Of a stretch of 64,000 nucleotides of DNA, positions 22,201-34,658 are shown one piece after another. This DNA comes from Xestospongia muta (Eukaryota; Porifera; Demospongiae; Haplosclerida; Petrosiidae). A model generated the notes under the pieces. It saw only the letters and a list, made by a program, of their open reading frames with translations, made no database searches and was not told where the DNA came from. A program made the position numbers and the translations under genes. The DNA is taken from positions 4,144,618 to 4,208,617 of the forward strand of contig OY848917.1 of assembly GCA_963693285.1 (NCBI GenBank), in the 5' to 3' direction. How positions within the stretch are numbered: the stretch's first letter is position 1; each line of letters starts with the position of its first letter.

Positions 22201-24630
22201 TGCTTGATTTGGAGCAGATGTTTGCTATCTTGTTTTAGTGTGTTAAACTTGTCTATTGTTCCACAAATTTTGAAAATGTAATTTTTGTGAGAAATGAAGA
22301 TGACTATATATTTTGTAAAAAAACCTTTTTAATGACATTTATGTCAAGGGACACATAATAATTCTGTACAGCTTTTCCTTGCAATAAAAAGAAGAGTTTT
22401 GTAGACAGAAAAGTACTTAAGTCATTTCTCAGTCGTACTTAGAGATATGTATTAGGGCTTTGAATCTTGTAAACCTACTGATTTGAAAATGATGTATTTA
22501 GGTATATAAATTATATATTATTATTATGCAATAGTAGATATATAATAATAGTTGGTTGATTTAGCAGTTGTTTGTGTTAAAGAACTAACATCACACTCAT
22601 GTATATACTGGAAAGATAAACTAAAGTAATCTAGGCAATTACAGGACAGCATATATATAATTTTTAAGAAAACTTTTCTACAACATTGCTAATGACATAA
22701 TACATCTACTAATACAGGTACATTAATAGTCAAATTACAGATAATTAATTTGACAAAACAGTATTTGTGGATATCTCTTTTACTGTGTACCAAACTATCT
22801 ACTAGTTATACATTATTGACAAGTTCCAAAAGTAAGTATAAATTATCAGATTATCAGCATATGATCATTACACAAAAAATATGGCTCACCTATCTCAAAG
22901 TCACTCCTATTAATTTTTTTGAATAGAATCCTGTTAGTTAACAATTCTTTCTCTACATGATGTTGTCACAGGGACAATGGAAAGTGGAAGATTCAATGAT
23001 GATCATTAAATTTTTGGTTGCCTTACTAGTGGAGACATCAAAGCTTCTGAAAATGTTTTTGTATCAGATCATAAGTGCTCAAAAATGTTCTCAGTACTAA
23101 AAGTACTTAGAATTTTATTGCAGGATGAAATTATTTTCTTTGGTAAAGAGGTCATTGTTTTGGCATTTTTTACAAATAGATGTCTGAATTAAGGTTCTTG
23201 ATAAGAAATGATGATAATGTTTTAATTAAAAAGCATTGAATAATATTAAGTGGTAGTTTTTAAAGTTTAGTTTATACCATTATCAGTAATTGAAAATATA
23301 CTACAAATTTCATATCTGATTATGTCTATCAATATATTGTATGCTAGATTCATAAACTTTTATTTTCATAATTCACAAAGTATTCACTTATATTAACATA
23401 GATAATTTTGAAATAGAAATGTTAACAAATGGGAATTTACTTTAACTGTCAGAAAGAAATTGACCCAATGGGATTATGTAACACAAGATCAGAATACTTT
23501 CATTTGTAATTTACTCATTTCTTAATTAATGCTAACAAATGGAATGAAAAAATTGATTAATAAAGCGATTATGAAATGAAAAACAATCACATAAACTTTG
23601 TTCATATAATATATTTATTGTAAAGCAATATAAGTCACAAAGCTCGCAAACAGCAGTTAAGGTATTTAACTTTTTTTAGAACAATGAGCGTACATTAATG
23701 CATTCCTAGCATTTTTTACAACTATACCAAATATGAGACAATATAATGTCAGTATACTTTGTGAAATTTATATTGTGAATTGTCTACAGTAAGTCTTGAA
23801 GCAATTAAGAAAGAAGGAAATGAATCATGTGACCAGACAATTGAAGCAGTGAGTGTTCTCAGTATTGAATACTAGTATAGTTTCTTTATTAGTAATCATT
23901 CTAAGATATTACTTCCATCTCCAAAGTCTAAGCAAAGTATAGTGCTTATGCATGTTAAGTAAACTATATATTGCATGCAATCAATAAATTACAAAATACG
24001 TCACCTGTTATTGGCATAACTGTTGTGTATATGCCTGGTCATATGATACTTGCAATGTCCTTTACCTTAGTCAAGCTGTCAGCATATCACAACACAACAG
24101 CTAGACAGTTACTACAATTGCATGCTGTGATGTATTGCAGTGTGTGCAAAGTACACAATAAAGTTTACATTACATTTTGCTATTCTGGAGTGTAAGCACA
24201 GTTACATCATGGATGCAATAATAACCTCCATAGCCAGTATAGGACTGTTGTTAAGTTAATAAAAAAGTTCTAGCTATATATATATATATATATTGTCTAC
24301 TCATGATCCACTACCATGTATTGCAGTGACATGATAATACAATGCTAACTGAAGTACCCAACTTAAAACTGGCCAAGATCCCTAACAAGCCAGCAATTTT
24401 GGGCTTTTGCTATGTATATATAATGGTTGTCAATTAATATTTGTTGCTGTATGGGATGTCAACGCTTATTATGTGCTTGTATAGAGTAAAAGTTATATAT
24501 TTTTCAAATAGCATATTTGCAAGGGAGAAAATATTATATAGCTCTAAATACATTTTTACAAAACATTTCAACATTTATAGTTGTCGTTAAATCAGTTTAA
24601 TTTTAATTTAAATGTTTAGCTTGAGACACA
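22201..24630. other. Intergenic spacer with an orphan exon-like segment
   Basis: About 2.4 kb with no complete gene. Near 23789-23850 a pyrimidine-rich tract ending CTACAG precedes an open stretch (SLEAIKKEGNESCDQTIEA) followed by GTGAGTG, the form of an internal exon. No neighbouring exon was found, so it is not called as a gene. A short (TA)n run occurs near 24275-24293. Confidence 0.5.
22383..22388 (+). terminator. Poly(A) signal AATAAA
   Basis: AATAAA lies 183 nt after the stop at 22198-22200, a suitable position for the 3' end of the Death-ankyrin-Death gene. Confidence 0.45.
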
Positions 24631-25398
24631 TTACTTCTTCACTGCAGCAATGAAGACCATGGCTTTGCAGTCATCATTGTATTTCCGAGGATAATGAGAT
24701 AGCTTTCTCTTTAATTCCACCATCTCAAGACCAGCTTCTTGTAGAGCTGCTTTCATTTGAGGTAAGGTCAGCGAAAGAGAATGCCATGGCTTCCCTTCAG
24801 ATTCATAGTACGTTTGCTCTTCAACACCCTCCATCACTATGTATCCACCTGGTTTCAGCATGCTGGCAATATTCTTAATTGCAAACTTGTATTGTTCATA
24901 CGTTTTACAGACAGCTTCAAGAAAAAGATGTGTCGATATGATGTCAAACTCACCATGAGCTGGTCGTCCTATGGGATCAGCTTGGGAAATATCACAGTGA
25001 CATACATTCTTTACTTTACTACGTATCATTGCTTCTCTTTCTTTCCAGGCTTCATCTCTTTCCTCTCCTTCAAGTTTGGTCACAACATACTTGAAAATAT
25101 TGGTCCAGTCATGAGTGCCAGCCTCATTTTTTATCCATTTGTCTAGTTCGGTACGCTCTTCATCGGTAAAAGCGGCATATTCCATTTCGTTAACAAAGCG
25201 GCCAGCACTAATAAGTTGAGAAATGTTAGCTCGACCTCCGAACTCGAGCATTTTCGCTGTTTTAATATCCCATTGAGTGTGATATTCTTCATAAAAATCG
25301 TGAAGATTGAACAAATTAGACCTTCGGTGACCACTTGCAGAAGAATAAAATTCGTTCAGGTACTCAGTGACGTTAGTAGGATAATCCCCTAGATCCAT
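24631..25398 (-). CDS. NNMT/PNMT/TEMT-family N-methyltransferase (255 aa)
   Basis: Single-exon S-adenosylmethionine-dependent methyltransferase of the family that methylates nicotinamide, indolethylamines or phenylethanolamines. The expected order is visible: an N-terminal YLNEFY segment, the SAM-binding strand-loop KMLEFGGRANIS at 49-60, a KCD/CHCDIS-type acidic segment (VCHCDISQADPIG), FDIISTHLFLEAVCKTYEQY, SMLKPGGYIVMEGV, and a C-terminal beta strand. Length is normal for the family (about 260). The SAM loop reads GGRA where the family commonly has GxGP, which could alter cofactor binding. Substrate cannot be inferred. No operon or paralog lies beside it. Confidence 0.88.
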   Translation of the reverse strand: MDLGDYPTNVTEYLNEFYSSASGHRRSNLFNLHDFYEEYHTQWDIKTAKMLEFGGRANISQLISAGRFVNEMEYAAFTDEERTELDKWIKNEAGTHDWTNIFKYVVTKLEGEERDEAWKEREAMIRSKVKNVCHCDISQADPIGRPAHGEFDIISTHLFLEAVCKTYEQYKFAIKNIASMLKPGGYIVMEGVEEQTYYESEGKPWHSLSLTLPQMKAALQEAGLEMVELKRKLSHYPRKYNDDCKAMVFIAAVKK

Positions 25399-26808
25399 GT
25401 TGTCGCGGATCTAATGTGGTACTAGCTCTAATCTTTTACTACTTATATATGTAAGCCAATTATGAATTACGACATATCACGATTGATGACGTTTGTTGTC
25501 ACGCCTACACGTGATATACTGTACTTGGTCGGCCATATTGTCAATTTTGTGGACTCGTATGTACTACTTATAATGACATATTATAGGATGAGAAGAACCA
25601 AGTCACTGAGACAAGGTACAATTAGCTACTTGTATTACACATTCTCGTGTATAACTCACTAATAGATATTGTACAACATCAAGTGATCACTGGTATATAC
25701 CTCAATAATAAAATTCACTAATTTCCATCATACTGATGAGCTAGAGATGAACATGTGTACTGCATATACATATCGTGCAATAATGACCAGTGATAGTGTG
25801 TGTGTGTGTTTTAATGTTTATGTACATGGTATTGAGTAATGATTTCACTCGAGTATAACATGTTTATTACATTGTAGGTATTATACTATTTCCTGTTAAT
25901 CTGCTAACACATACTGCCTCTTATCAAGTTATATCTCAATATAAGAATGTAAAGATGATAACTAATACACTATCTATTACTGAACTAGAGATGAATACAT
26001 GTACTGCATATGGTGTAATAAAGTATTGAAAGTACACAATACAGCTAGCTGACATTATATGATTTAACTTCATGGCAAATTTATGAATCAAATATAAATG
26101 ATAAATGTACGAGGGAGCCTGCTGGCTGAAATATGACTTATTGGAAAAATTACTAGGTACAGCAATAAAGTTACATGCTAGATATGATATATTCAAAATT
26201 GCAACAACTTTTCAGGTATTACATAGAATTTTGGGTCTTAGGGAAATATGTAGTGTTCAATGTCTCAATGAGTTTGGGGAGAACAAAGTGTATGAAAGTA
26301 TGTCAGTAGTGCTTTCTACAGTGTTCTCAAAGGAATTATGAACTGGCTATAAATATGTTCAATATGTGAAGTTATAGTGGGCACATGTAAATAATACTTC
26401 CATTCTTCATTGCAACTCAAGGACTTGCTGCTGTAATAATTATCCCTTGACTATGCTTTACCTATAGCATGCACAATACCTAACCTTAAATAAGGCTATG
26501 GCTCAAAATATGCCTTTGCAATATATCTAATATAATGTATCTAGTTAGATTTAAGCATCAAAAGCACAGTAACACATTTTTGCGATACAGCATTTTGTTT
26601 CTGATTTTATGTACTGCTCATGGCATTCAAAGTTCTGTACTTGTATAAAAGTACTCTGCTTACAGAGACTGTTTTTTTCTGGTTAAATATTTCCACACTA
26701 GCCATGAGTAATTAATTGCATTGATTTGTGGAGATGAACTATGAATGTGAATAATGTAGGATGCAAACCACGCCTTTCACTCTAAAGAGGTGGAGTGGAG
26801 GAATCAAA
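25399..26808. other. Intergenic spacer
   Basis: About 1.4 kb without a recognisable gene. Two related segments, CTAGAGATGAACATGTGTAC near 25741 and CTAGAGATGAATACATGTAC near 25985, suggest an old local duplication. A GT-rich run lies near 25797-25811. Confidence 0.5.
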
Positions 26809-29800
26809 ATGGATCCTAATGATTGTAGAGAAAAGGGGAATGTTTTAGTTAAGGAAGGAAAAATGGAAGAGGCCCTACTTTGCTACTCTAGCGGACTTGT
26901 TTTTTCTCCTAATGATCACAGATTACTGAGCAATAGAAGTCTTGTGCTGTTCAAGTTGGGCAAGTGAGTCATCAGCATAAATATTGTCCTACACTTATAT
27001 GATCCTCTGCTGTTTAGTGAAATGTGCGCTTAGGGTAATCACTAATGATTTCATGAAAATTATAAGTGAGATGGCTGTTCCTGTACATTAGATTTTACCT
27101 TAGTCTTGTGTGTCCAGATGTACATGAAAGGTATATCTCGGGAAAGTGTTTTGACTGGGGCCAGTGGAATTCTAATTATTACAAATGTCATATGAAGAGA
27201 AACAGGTCATTAAGTTTTTGTATCATAGCTAACAAAGAATAAAATTGTAACATCACTCTGTTATTTGGCTTCATGCTTATGAAAATGTAATCTAGAATGG
27301 ACTTTCGTTATCAAATGTTTTACTAGCTGCTTCTGCCTTTCTAAAATGCAATGTCATTGTGTTTATGAGTTGTCTTATGAGTTAATCTTATTCATGCTTT
27401 CACAACCAACTAATTGGTCTGTATAAATATCTATGGGTCCAAGTTGATCTATAGAAGCTTAAGTTTCTGAAGATATATATATACTTTCTCATATGTCTGG
27501 TACCACAAGACTAACCTTATGTAGTCTTTTCTCAGACTTTCTGTCAACTCTGGATTGAAAGGGAGTCTGGGGACAAGACTATACCGTATCTTTACTTGCT
27601 GATGCTGATAACATCAATGCTGTTATAAATTTTAATTGGGTAACAAAATTTTTAAACTTCTGTATACTGAATGACTATACTGAATAGATGTTATATGTAC
27701 TTGAGTGATGAATAGCTGTATAGTTTGGTAATGTGAATGCCATTAGTTTTAGTAGTAAAATGCTAGTAAATAGTAGTATAAAGTATTATGATGTTTTGAC
27801 AAGTTATCTGTCATTTGCCAAAGTTTGTTGTCTGTAGTTCCATGAACAAAATCTGTATATTCATTCTGATGTATAATTATGTAGGTATCCAGAAGCTCTA
27901 AAAGATGCTGAGACTTGCATCAATGTGCATCCAAAATGGTCCAAAGGATATCTACGTAAATGTGTTGCATTGATATGCCTAGGACAGTTTAGTGAAGCAG
28001 AAAAGTCAGCTGAAAAGGGATATTTGCTTCAACATGACAGGCGACTTTCAAAAGACCTTGTTTCTCAGTGGCTCATAGCTCGAGAACATTTATGTGCACC
28101 CATTCTAAAGGATTGTATTTTTGAACTTCCCACTGGCACAAAGATTATGTCAGAAAAATATTATATTGTGCTTTTGAAGATTATACAAGCTCGTTTATCG
28201 GTTGCTGGGGGAATGTCATCACATGATATGGGTCACTGTCTACTTGCAGTTTGTGAGGAGGTTAGTAGTACACTTGGGAAATTTGGTGTTTACAGTATTA
28301 AGCAAATGCAAAGTTGGTGTAATGCTCTTTGGACAGAGCCAGACCCACAAAGTGTTATTATACCTGACACTCATCGTTCTATGGTTATTGAGAAGGCAAA
28401 AGAGTTTGTGCAATGGCTAAACAATGGTATTGATGATCTTCTTTACCCTATATTGCGCCCATTTCTTGCTTTAGCATTCTTAGTTGTGTCAACAAGAAGT
28501 TGGGTCTTACAGAATGCTGATGCTGGAGCTTTTTATGTGGCTTTACTAATGGAAGGATGCTTTCCACTTTTTGAAACTGCCATTTTTGATTCTGAAGACT
28601 ACATTGGTTATCACATTGGTGCACTCTCTGGTTATCTAGGGTCATTTATAGGTCGTGATCCTTCATTTTCTGATGAAGACGTGCCTGTTCTTAGTGCTTC
28701 TTGTCAAAAAATGGAGTCACTATTAGAAAAATATCCTAAGACAGCCATGGAGTATGAAGATGTCAAATATATTGCAGTTCATAACCTCAGCATGGTTAGG
28801 AGTATGCTAGAAGAACGCTGCAATGGTGTCAAAGCACCTGACAAGTTGTTGCCAACAGATTCTGTAGTGGATGGCCATTCTGCTAGACGTCTAGCAAAAA
28901 TAAAACCTTTAGAAACCAGAGAATATATACAGAAGGTGCTTTGTGAGTACAGTAAGAAGCCAGCTGTCAAAACCACTGTGGATGATGCCAAAAATTTAGT
29001 AGCTTTGTCAGGTACAATTTAGTAACATTAACATGATGTTGCATCATTATGGTATTATAGTACCAGTGTATATCATAGTTTTTACTAAATCTTTTACAAA
29101 GCCTTAAAACTTGTAGAAAACATTTCACAAAAGTTAGTCAATGGCCGTGAAGGCACACGAGCCCTTTTTGTTATATATTCAGAGTCTGATATCATTATAA
29201 AAGAGATAACATGAGCTCAGCATTGTTTTAAGCAAATGATTAATGTGTCAAATGTAGAAAATATTATGCTTATTGCATGTTGGCACCTTTATATTTATAA
29301 GTTACGTTGTCTGTAATAATATTCGTTATTTTATCATTTATGTTACTATTATCTTCTTTGTATGCAGTGGCAAGCTTACAGCTAGATGATGAAAAATCTT
29401 CCCTTCTTCTTCTTCAATATGGTGAACAAGCTTACTTTAAGAGCCTGATGTATCTTCTCTTCAATGAGACTATTAACTTAGATGAAGCAACATACATGAT
29501 AACAACTGCCAGGCAAGATATTCTGCTTGTAGCATTGTTACTATATAACACGTACCCTGATTTGTATGCAAAGCATTTAGTTGACGTAAGCATAAGATGG
29601 AAAGGACTGTATTCAGAATTACGTGCTTGCTTAACTCAACTTGGTCATGGGGAAAACTGCAGGAAAACATTTCTTAAAATAAATGAAGTGGCTTCATCAG
29701 GTAATCCTGATGATGTTTTCTATGACATGGTACAGCAATATAAAAGAAAAGAAAGAGAAGTTCTTCGAAAATATTTAGTTTCTACCCTTAATACATTGTT

Positions 29801-31259
29801 TCTACAAAATGTAAATATGATTCAAAAGAGTATAGCAGCAGATCAACTTATTCTTGATTACACATTTATTGTTGATCATTATGATCCCCATGCTGAAACA
29901 GTTCGTGGGTTTCTTATGTGTATATCACACAACTCCGAACAACCAATCATCATTACTTTTGATTCTCTTGCTGTAGTGGAAGCAATGTCGAAATGGAAGA
30001 AGACACTGGAAGTTGATACTAGGACAGAAATTGTTGATCTTGCACAACTACCAGGCAAGACAGAGGCAACACACCTTTCATCTTTGCTTTTTCCACCATC
30101 TATTATGAAAAAAATTATAAATGATATAAATCGTATTGTTGTCGTTCCTGCAGATGGTTTGATGGGTAGCCTTCCTCTAGATCTGTTGCCTCTCCAACAG
30201 GGTAAGAGTATTTTTGAAACTCATACAACAACTGTTTTGGCATCACCAAGAGAATTGATTCGAATGTCCACACTTGCATACATAATGGAAATGCAGACAA
30301 AAGATAGTCATGAAGAAAGCATTTCTAAAGATTTTGAAGACCTTTCAATGTCTGATGAAGGTGTCCGCCAATTTTTACCATCAACAATGTACACTATTGG
30401 ACATTTAAGTCAAGTGAAGTTCTCTGAATTTGGAAAAGGAATTGAAACTAGCACTCTTCCCAAAATGACTTCGAAGCCTCATGAATGTTACCTTATTGCT
30501 AATCCTAATTATGATTTGGAGAATAGTAGTAACTCACCAAGCCTTTTGACTGATGCTGTGACTTATTTAAGTTCATTTTTTGAAAGTACAGCTACACGTA
30601 AGGTGGAACAGCTTCCTATGTCTCAAAAAGAAATAGAGAATGTTGAATTGATTCTTCAGCTTCAATCTCACGTTCCTTTGCAAATTCACCCACCTGTTTT
30701 GTTAGATGATGCAACACTATCCTTCATAATGGATATACAGTCTCCTTATCTTCTTCATATATCTACCCATGGGTCATGTGAAACAAAGAATTGGAATGCA
30801 TATCATGGAAATATTTGGTCTCTGAACCAAGCTGCATTAATGCTAGCTGGAGCGAACACATATTTGTCTAATAACCATTCGAAAATACATCCCAAGGCTG
30901 GCATTGGTTGTATTACTGCTCTTGGGTTAAGTGGTGTAGATCTTAAAGATACCAATCTTGTCTTTCTCTCTGCTTGTATATCTGCACATGGTAATTCTCC
31001 TATACAGGAGGCTGTTGCAAGTCTTGTATCTAGTGCTAGAGTAGCAGGAGCCAACACAGTTATTGGTACATTATGGACAATCTTTGATGTATCGGCAGTG
31101 AAGTTCTCAAGCTATTTCTATAATAAACTTTGTAGTGCACCAGGAGTGCACCCTTCTGAAGCTCTTGCTGTTGCAAAAAGGGAGATGAAAGCAAATGGAG
31201 ATCATTGGTATAACTGGGCTGCTTATGTGTCCTATGGACTTGATTATCCTTTTATTTAA
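26809..31259 (+). CDS. TPR-CHAT protein, putative caspase-like protease (1,057 aa, 3 exons)
   Basis: Exons 26809-26963, 27885-29011 and 29368-31259 join in frame (3,174 nt). The ATG at 26809 is preferred over 26761 because it sits directly before the first TPR helix. N-terminal TPR repeats (about 5-105; CREKGNVLVKEGKMEEALLC, then YPEALKDAETCINVHP) resemble chaperone-type TPRs. A long alpha-helical region follows. The C-terminal third is a CHAT domain (family related to caspases, clan CD). It has the catalytic His in HISTHG (H895), the catalytic Cys in VFLSACIS (C964), the AGANTVIGTLW strand and the closing WAAYVSYGLDYPF. Both dyad residues are present, so protease activity is plausible. Bacterial TPR-CHAT proteins (Craspase, gasdermin-cleaving proteases) act in defence; by analogy a cell-death or defence role is inferred only. 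The 3' end is duplicated at 41636-42509. Confidence 0.85.
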
Positions 31260-31795
31260 TAGTGATTATTTTGTCAAGTATGTATCTTGTATGATAGTCT
31301 TAATTAATGTATTATATCAGTTATTCGTGAATGGTGTTACTTTTCAGTAGAATAGCCACAATAATTCTAGTTCCTACATCTGCCTCTAAAACTACTATGA
31401 TGCAGACATCATTTTAATGCTTCAGTAATGGGGATGGTATCAGACAAGGTTGTATAGCACTGCTTGTTTAGGGATGGCACAAAGTTCTTTGTTATTATTT
31501 CATTCTTCATCTGTTTACTCCACAACAACTATAGAAGTGTGGAAGTATTGGCTTTTAGCTCAAACACTTTAGCAATAAAAGTAGTGATTTATATAGAGCT
31601 TGGAAGTACCTTTTGTGGAAGATACCATTTTTGTGAGTTATAATCATATTGATGAAGAAGGGTTACCATAAAGCCTGTTCTATGTGGTATCAATTTGAAT
31701 TTCTTTTTATTACCCGTGTTTTGGTTTCTTAAGGAGACCAGATTTGTTGTATATAACATATTATGTATAATTTATATATAAAGCAGTCTTAAAAC
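30925..31795 (+). repeat. Source copy of an intrachromosomal duplication
   Basis: This segment covers the last 335 nt of the TPR-CHAT coding region, its stop, and about 535 nt of 3' flank. It is repeated in the same orientation at 41636-42509. About the first 520 bp differ at two positions only; the remaining 345 bp differ at roughly 20 positions plus small indels. Confidence 0.92.
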
Positions 31796-31982
31796 GAAGA
31801 CTGCACTCAGTAGAAGCTATCAGTAACATTGTTGCAACAGGACTAATAGTAGAAGCTATGTCCAGTAATGATATTAGGGACCATCCTTAGCCAATGTAAA
31901 TTAAAATTTATGAACAATATGGTTATATTTATTATACTTCATCTAGTGCTCATTCATATAAAACACAACATAATTATAAAAC
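31260..31982. other. 3' flank of the TPR-CHAT gene
   Basis: Non-coding; its first 536 bp belong to the duplicated block. A candidate poly(A) signal AATAAA is at 31571-31576, about 310 nt after the stop. Nothing else was seen. Confidence 0.5.
31783..31804. other. Perfect 8-bp stem hairpin at a duplication breakpoint
   Basis: GCAGTCTT (31783-31790), loop AAAACG, AAGACTGC (31797-31804). The duplication shared with 41636-42509 ends inside this loop at 31795. Confidence 0.6.
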
Positions 31983-32998
31983 CTAATAAATGTCCTGATT
32001 ATTAATAACCCATGCACCATCAGAAGAAATGGCGTCTTCTTCTTTCGTTAAAAGTTTGGTTACGTTTGTCCCACTAACATCTGTAGGTAAAATATGCTTT
32101 AAGTATTCTGTTATAAAACATTTTTGTTAGCATTGTGGTTTAATTTATTCCTTCATTGCCTTTGGCAATCAAACATACTCATGTCCAGAAGAATACATGT
32201 ATATGTCTAAATTGATTCAAAAAGCATAATGTCACAATAGATCAACAAATGTGCAAGTTAAAAACTTAGGAAGATATAAAACTTCATGAGTACTATACAT
32301 GGTCTTCAAAAGGGACAAGCACCAGATATTAAACAGAAAAATAAAGGAATAAATTAAACAAGTATAATTATTACAAAAGGTATAATAATAATCAAAACAT
32401 TATTGGGATAATAAACAAACTATGTACTTTAGTTACTCATTATACCAACTAGATTAAATTTATAGATAGTTTCTCATTATATATAATTACATGTTTATAG
32501 AGTAATTTAATAACTACTATACTATATACCAGATCACTTCACATAACCACTGTTTAAGGTATTAAGTAAACTGGGTTATACGTATGTAAGGTGCATGAAT
32601 ATACATAACAAAAAGAGATTATTATGTTGCTACTATAATTTCTTTACCTGTAGTATTCATTGTTTTAGCACCAGTTTCATGATCATTTAAAATTCTGCTT
32701 TTTTATTGTTGTAGAAACTCACAAAATTTCTTAAGAACCGAACTGGATTGCTATCATCATCTAGCTGTCTTTGTATCTTTGTAACAATTTTTCAAGCTTT
32801 GTCATAATTAGATCTATTTATACTAATGTCTCTGTAAACATGTGGCAATATCAGTCCATCAGCAGAGAGTCTAGCAGCAACACAAAAGGAATCATATTCA
32901 ATGTCTGAACAAGGACTGTAAGAGGTGAGTCCATCAGCAGTATCAGTATCCATAGTCAAAGGATGTTTTGAAGCAATTTTAAGAAAGATATAAAACAT
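31983..32998 (-). pseudogene. Relic of a death-fold-like gene
   Basis: On the minus strand, 32998-32700 reads YSPCSDIEYDSFCVAARLSA, then LPHVYRDISINRSNYDKA, an in-frame TGA, then KIVTKIQRQLDDDSNPVRFL with a GTGAGT donor. A possible last exon (about 32110-31983, after an AACAG acceptor) encodes EYLKHILPTDVSGTNVTKLL and ends in VINNQDIY-stop. The phase does not match and a stop interrupts the helix, so it is called broken. The helical segment closely resembles one in the relic at 48125-48375 (KANKIVRELLKQLMADSNPN), implying a recurring small helical module, possibly DED- or CARD-like. No parent gene is in the window. Confidence 0.4.
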
Positions 32999-33329
32999 AG
33001 GACTTTAGTCATCATACACTGATGTTGTATCATACAAAAAGTTTTTTAATGGTAATTTCTCTTGCATTCATACCACAGAGATATGTTTGAGTTGTCTGGA
33101 GAGGTTTAGAAGTTGCTGCTCCTCAAGATAATAACGTTTCTGCATTTTCAGGGTATTTCAAGACAACTGCCAGGTATAAATCACTGAAAGAACTAGGAAG
33201 AATTGGTACAGGGAAGCTTCATGCAGAAAGACAATGAGTTCCAGAGGTAGGAGGTATCTATCTATACCTTGAAAGTTGGTTGTAGATATTACTACAAAGG
33301 ATTTGTAATAGTGCAAGTAAACCACTTTT

Positions 33330-34320
33330 TCTTATATCAAGCTGAAGCAAATGGATTGATGGATCTGATGCAACCTGCTATTGGTTAAATAGTGGAAGAC
33401 TAGATCCCTCTTACAATAGTCCTCTTATGATGGTGAAGAAACCATCCTTATTAGAAGCATAAAGCCAAAATAAGCTTTTAGCTCCTCTACCATAATTTTA
33501 GTCCACAATCTATATTTGATGTCTCCCATCACTTGCTTAGCATAAAGATTACTTAGTTGTACTACGTTGGTCATAAAGGAAGGAGTAAAACTCACATACT
33601 TCTAGTTGAGAGTTTGGGGTGGTGACTCTAGGACCAACTGTAGACATGCACAAATGATTGGATGCTTACTGGATGTAACTTAGAGAAGCACGTAGATGTA
33701 AGATTCTTAGATGATTGAAAAGTAGGACTAGTAGATGGTTGGACTGTCAATAAGTTCACTGATGATAAAGATTGAGATGATGTTTGTATTGTAGTTGACG
33801 ATTGAATGGTAGATGGTAGTGATGATATGGATAATAAAAATGGTTGGAGTGTGGATAAAAAATGACTGATTGATGATAAAGACGGTTGGTTAGGAGATGA
33901 CATTTGGACTGTAGTTAATGATTTAATGGTAAGTAGTAGTGATGATTGAGATGTTTGGATGGTAGGTGCTGGCAGAATAGTAGAGGATAATGAGAAAGTA
34001 GGTGATGCAAATGATGGATAAATATTTGGTTAGTGTGATATGTAGTTGCAACTGATGTAGGTGGATGTAAAGTAGAACTAAGGTATGCATTTGCTAAAAA
34101 ATAAGAAAAAATGTAGCTATACTGGTACATAATAGAAGCAGATATCACTTTGTTGTTTGTGTGAATATAATTACCTTTCTGATCATCCTCATCAATATCT
34201 TTTAAATCACTAAATTCATTGTCACTTCCTAGCATGACAGACTCTTGTGGATCATATAGTTCATCAAGAAACTAGTCAGTCATCTCCATCAAGCTTATGA
34301 ATCACATCATCTGCAGTCAT
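33330..34320 (-). pseudogene. Decayed piggyBac-type transposase
   Basis: The minus strand opens at 34320 with MTADDVIHKLDGDD, then stops, then DELYDPQESVMLGSDNEFSD, an acidic N-terminus typical of piggyBac-derived transposases. The middle (34060-33630) is low-complexity Ser/Thr/Pro-rich sequence whose DNA is a degenerate run of GATGRTTGG-like units, with a frameshift near 34000. Around 33600-33340 the frame reads YVSFTPSFMTNVVQLSNLYA and then WTKIMVEELKAYFGFMLL, the start of the DDE_Tnp_1_7 domain, again with stops. The catalytic core is not recognisable. Non-functional. Confidence 0.6.
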
Positions 34321-34658
34321 GGCCCTTGGTCATCTTGCCATCTTCATATTACTATATAGTAGATTGATGTTTATGTTCAAAAATTTCTGATTTATATTGT
34401 GTTCTTTTACAACATTCATACTAATCTAATTAAAGAATCACCTGAATTGTAGTCAAAACTTTGTAGTCAAAAAACGAGACTAAAGTCTATAGCAACCACA
34501 TGGTCTCTAATCAGCTGCACACAACTAAGTATATTATTATTATAATTATGTATATTGCTGATAAGTGAATGCACACCCCAGTGCAAAATTGCATGAATTA
34601 TCGCGTATAAAATTAAATTAACAAATCAAATTTTACAGTGTGAACTAAGTTTTAAGAA

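Noticed and set aside
24275..24293. TA dinucleotide run as a possible CRISPR-like or origin feature
   Set aside because: Simple microsatellite; no spacer-repeat structure, and the genome context is eukaryotic.
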